A stretch of DNA of 64,000 nucleotides, from positions 186,001-250,000 of the forward strand of contig NZ_JADG01000013.1 in assembly GCF_000518265.1 (NCBI RefSeq), in the 5' to 3' direction. The notes beneath the pieces were generated by a model. That model saw nothing but the letters and a program-made list of their open reading frames with translations, was not told the origin of the DNA and did no database searches. Positions 62,480 to 64,000 of the stretch are shown piece by piece; the first letter of the stretch is position 1; each line of letters opens with the position of its first letter. The position numbers were made by a program, and so were the translations under genes. The DNA is from Actinomadura oligospora ATCC 43269. Its GTDB lineage: Bacteria > Actinomycetota > Actinomycetes > Streptosporangiales > Streptosporangiaceae.

Positions 62480-63778
62480 GTGACCGAAGCAGACAAGTCC
62501 CAGGAGTTGTTCGAACGGGCCGGACGGGTGATCCCCGGCGGCGTGAACTCGCCGGTGAGAGCGTTCCGGGCCGTGGGCGGCACCCCCCGGTTCATCGCGT
62601 CCGCGCGTGGACCCCACCTCACCGACGCCGACGGCAACGAGTACGTCGATCTCGTCTGCTCGTGGGGACCGATGATCCTCGGGCACGCGCATCCGGCGGT
62701 CGTGGAGGCCGTCACGCGGGCGGCCGGGCGCGGCACGTCGTACGGCGCGCCGTCGCAGGGCGAGGTCGAGCTGGCCGAGGAGATCGTCGCGCGGACGCCG
62801 GTGGAGGCCGTCCGGCTGGTGAACTCCGGCACCGAGGCGACCATGTCGGCGATCCGGCTGGCGCGCGGGTTCACCGGGCGCTCCAAGGTCGTCAAGTTCG
62901 CCGGGTGCTACCACGGGCACGTGGACGCGCTGCTCGCCGCCGCCGGGTCCGGCGCGGCGACCCTCGCCCTCCCCGACACCCCCGGCGTGACCGGCGCGAC
63001 CACCGCCGACACCCTCGTGCTGCCCTACAACGACGTGATCGGGATCGAGCGGGCGTTCGCCGTCCACGGCGACGAGATCGCCTGTGTGATCACCGAGGCG
63101 GTGCCCTGCAACATGGGCGTCGTCCCCCCGACCAAGGGCTTCAACCTGCTGCTGAAGCAGCTGTGCGAGCGGTTCGGCGCGCTGCTGATCGTGGACGAGG
63201 TGCTCACCGGGTTCCGCGCGTCCCGGTCCGGCTGGTACGGCGTCGAGGGCGTCGCGGGCGACCTGATGACGTTCGGCAAGGTCATGGGCGGCGGCCTGCC
63301 CGCCGCGGCGTTCGGCGGACGCGCCGACGTGATGGCCCGCCTCGCCCCGGCCGGTCCCGTCTACCAGGCCGGGACGCTGTCGGGGAACCCGCTCGCCACC
63401 GCCGCCGGGCTCGCCACGCTGCGGAACGCGACCGACGAGGTGTACGCGGCGATCGACCGGAACGCGAAGATCGTCTCCGAGGCGGCGTCCGAGGCGCTCG
63501 CCAAGGAGGGCGTGCCGCACCGGGTGCAGCGCGCGAGCAACCTGTTCTCGGTCTTCTTCACCGACGTCCCGGTCGTGCAGAACTTCGACCAGGCGCAGAA
63601 GCAGGACACCGCCGCGTTCGCCGCGTTCTTCCACGCGATGCTCGACCGCGGCGTCTACCTGCCGCCGTCGGCGTACGAGGTGTGGTTCCTGTCGGCCGCG
63701 CACGACGACACCGCGCTCTCGAAGATCGTCGATGCGCTTCCGCACGCCGCCAAGGCCGCCGCTCAGGCGTCGGCCTAG
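62480..63778 (+). CDS. hemL: Glutamate-1-semialdehyde 2,1-aminomutase
   Basis: This 432-residue PLP enzyme converts glutamate-1-semialdehyde to 5-aminolevulinate, the step between HemA and HemB. PLP Lys267 lies in MTFGKVMGGGLPA. Other marks are RVIPGGVNSPVRAF, NSGTEATMSAIRLAR, CYHGHVD and LLIVDEVLTGFR. The start is GTG at 62480; a TTG four codons earlier is possible, and no good SD is seen. It is separated from hemB by the peptide/kinase region on the opposite strand. A terminator follows. Confidence 0.97.
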   Translation: MTEADKSQELFERAGRVIPGGVNSPVRAFRAVGGTPRFIASARGPHLTDADGNEYVDLVCSWGPMILGHAHPAVVEAVTRAAGRGTSYGAPSQGEVELAEEIVARTPVEAVRLVNSGTEATMSAIRLARGFTGRSKVVKFAGCYHGHVDALLAAAGSGAATLALPDTPGVTGATTADTLVLPYNDVIGIERAFAVHGDEIACVITEAVPCNMGVVPPTKGFNLLLKQLCERFGALLIVDEVLTGFRASRSGWYGVEGVAGDLMTFGKVMGGGLPAAAFGGRADVMARLAPAGPVYQAGTLSGNPLATAAGLATLRNATDEVYAAIDRNAKIVSEAASEALAKEGVPHRVQRASNLFSVFFTDVPVVQNFDQAQKQDTAAFAAFFHAMLDRGVYLPPSAYEVWFLSAAHDDTALSKIVDALPHAAKAAAQASA

Positions 63779-63793
63779 TCCGTGTCCGGGGTC

Positions 63794-63835
63794 GGGGGCG
63801 CACCGCTGGGGCGCCCCCGCCCTCGCTTTTCTTCA
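63794..63835 (+). terminator. Intrinsic terminator of hemL
   Basis: GGGGGCGC (63794-63801) pairs with GCGCCCCC (63811-63818), followed by a T-rich run (CTTTTCTT). Confidence 0.85.
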
Positions 63836-63845
63836 GAACGCCGCC

Positions 63846-64000
63846 TTAGAACGCAGCCTTGAGGGCGCGTTCCACGGTCTCCGGGTGCGGCGGCTGGAAC
63901 GGCGCCCGGACGGACGGGTCGTCGATCAGCCCCCGGGCCGCCAGGCACGCTTTGAGGACGGTCGGCGACGGCTCCGAGAACAGGGCGTCCACCAGCGGGA
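63846..64000 (-). CDS. Dihydrodipicolinate synthase family, C-terminal fragment
   Basis: Only the last 51 codons are in the window. They read PLVDALFSEPSPTVLKACLA ... APFQPPHPETVERALKAAF and match the C-terminus of DapA-type aldolases (LFxEPNPxPVKAAL). The rest lies beyond the window edge. It is convergent to hemL. The sequence around the stop is a 13-14 bp imperfect tandem duplication of the last codons. Confidence 0.7.
   Translation of the reverse strand, partial: PLVDALFSEPSPTVLKACLAARGLIDDPSVRAPFQPPHPETVERALKAAF

Overview
This is a 64 kb stretch of very GC-rich actinomycete chromosome, most likely Actinomadura or another member of Thermomonosporaceae / Streptosporangiales. The evidence is the codon bias, an Lsr2 nucleoid protein, a ClpC chaperone with ClgR-like upstream boxes, the 32-residue ribosomal protein bS22, a rex-hemA-hemC-hemD-hemB cluster, a radA-disA pair and many TANNNT -10 boxes sitting 7-10 nt from start codons (probable leaderless genes). 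No rRNA, tRNA, CRISPR array, prophage or complete insertion sequence was found.

Layout. 1-5 kb: a cytochrome P450 (cut by the window edge), a LacI-family regulator with a putative operator in its own promoter, a small LuxR-type HTH protein, and an NlpC/P60 cell-wall hydrolase behind a probable c-di-AMP riboswitch. 5-11 kb: an argA-like acetyltransferase, two RDD membrane proteins, lsr2 and clpC. 11-18.9 kb: small regulators, VOC proteins, an MFS exporter, a secreted trypsin-like protease, a DsbA-like oxidoreductase, and two duplicated SnoaL-like genes divergent from a TetR gene with two clear operators. 18.9-25.2 kb: a genome-maintenance block (AlkA-type glycosylase, mutY, disA, radA). 25.4-38 kb: a GDSL hydrolase, a small MITE-like element, an alpha/beta hydrolase, a methyltransferase, a TetR-ABC export unit, proline dehydrogenase and proC, an esterase carrying a repetitive insertion, and acuC coupled through a 6-codon minicistron to a phosphatase-like gene. 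38-40.7 kb: conserved core genes (excisionase-type HTH, bS22, NAD-epimerase, PlsC).

40.7-47.8 kb is the most distinctive accessory block. Five tandem paralogues encode cytosolic leucine-rich-repeat proteins. They share a conserved N-terminal domain of about 100 residues, differ in LRR number, and each has its own copy of a nearly identical promoter. From 47.8 to 56.7 kb come a HAD phosphatase, a membrane-anchored monooxygenase-fold protein, a glutaredoxin, rex with its operator, and hemA, hemC, hemD and hemB. hemL lies at 62.5 kb and a dapA-like C-terminus closes the window.

57.6-62.3 kb holds a second candidate novel system. On the minus strand lie a membrane pseudokinase, an S26 signal peptidase homologue, a 46-residue Cys-rich peptide gene with its own promoter and a strong downstream hairpin, and an ABC exporter. 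The layout is that of a secreted peptide or bacteriocin system without an obvious modification enzyme. An AxA signal-peptidase-like site lies directly before the first Cys of the predicted 20-residue core.
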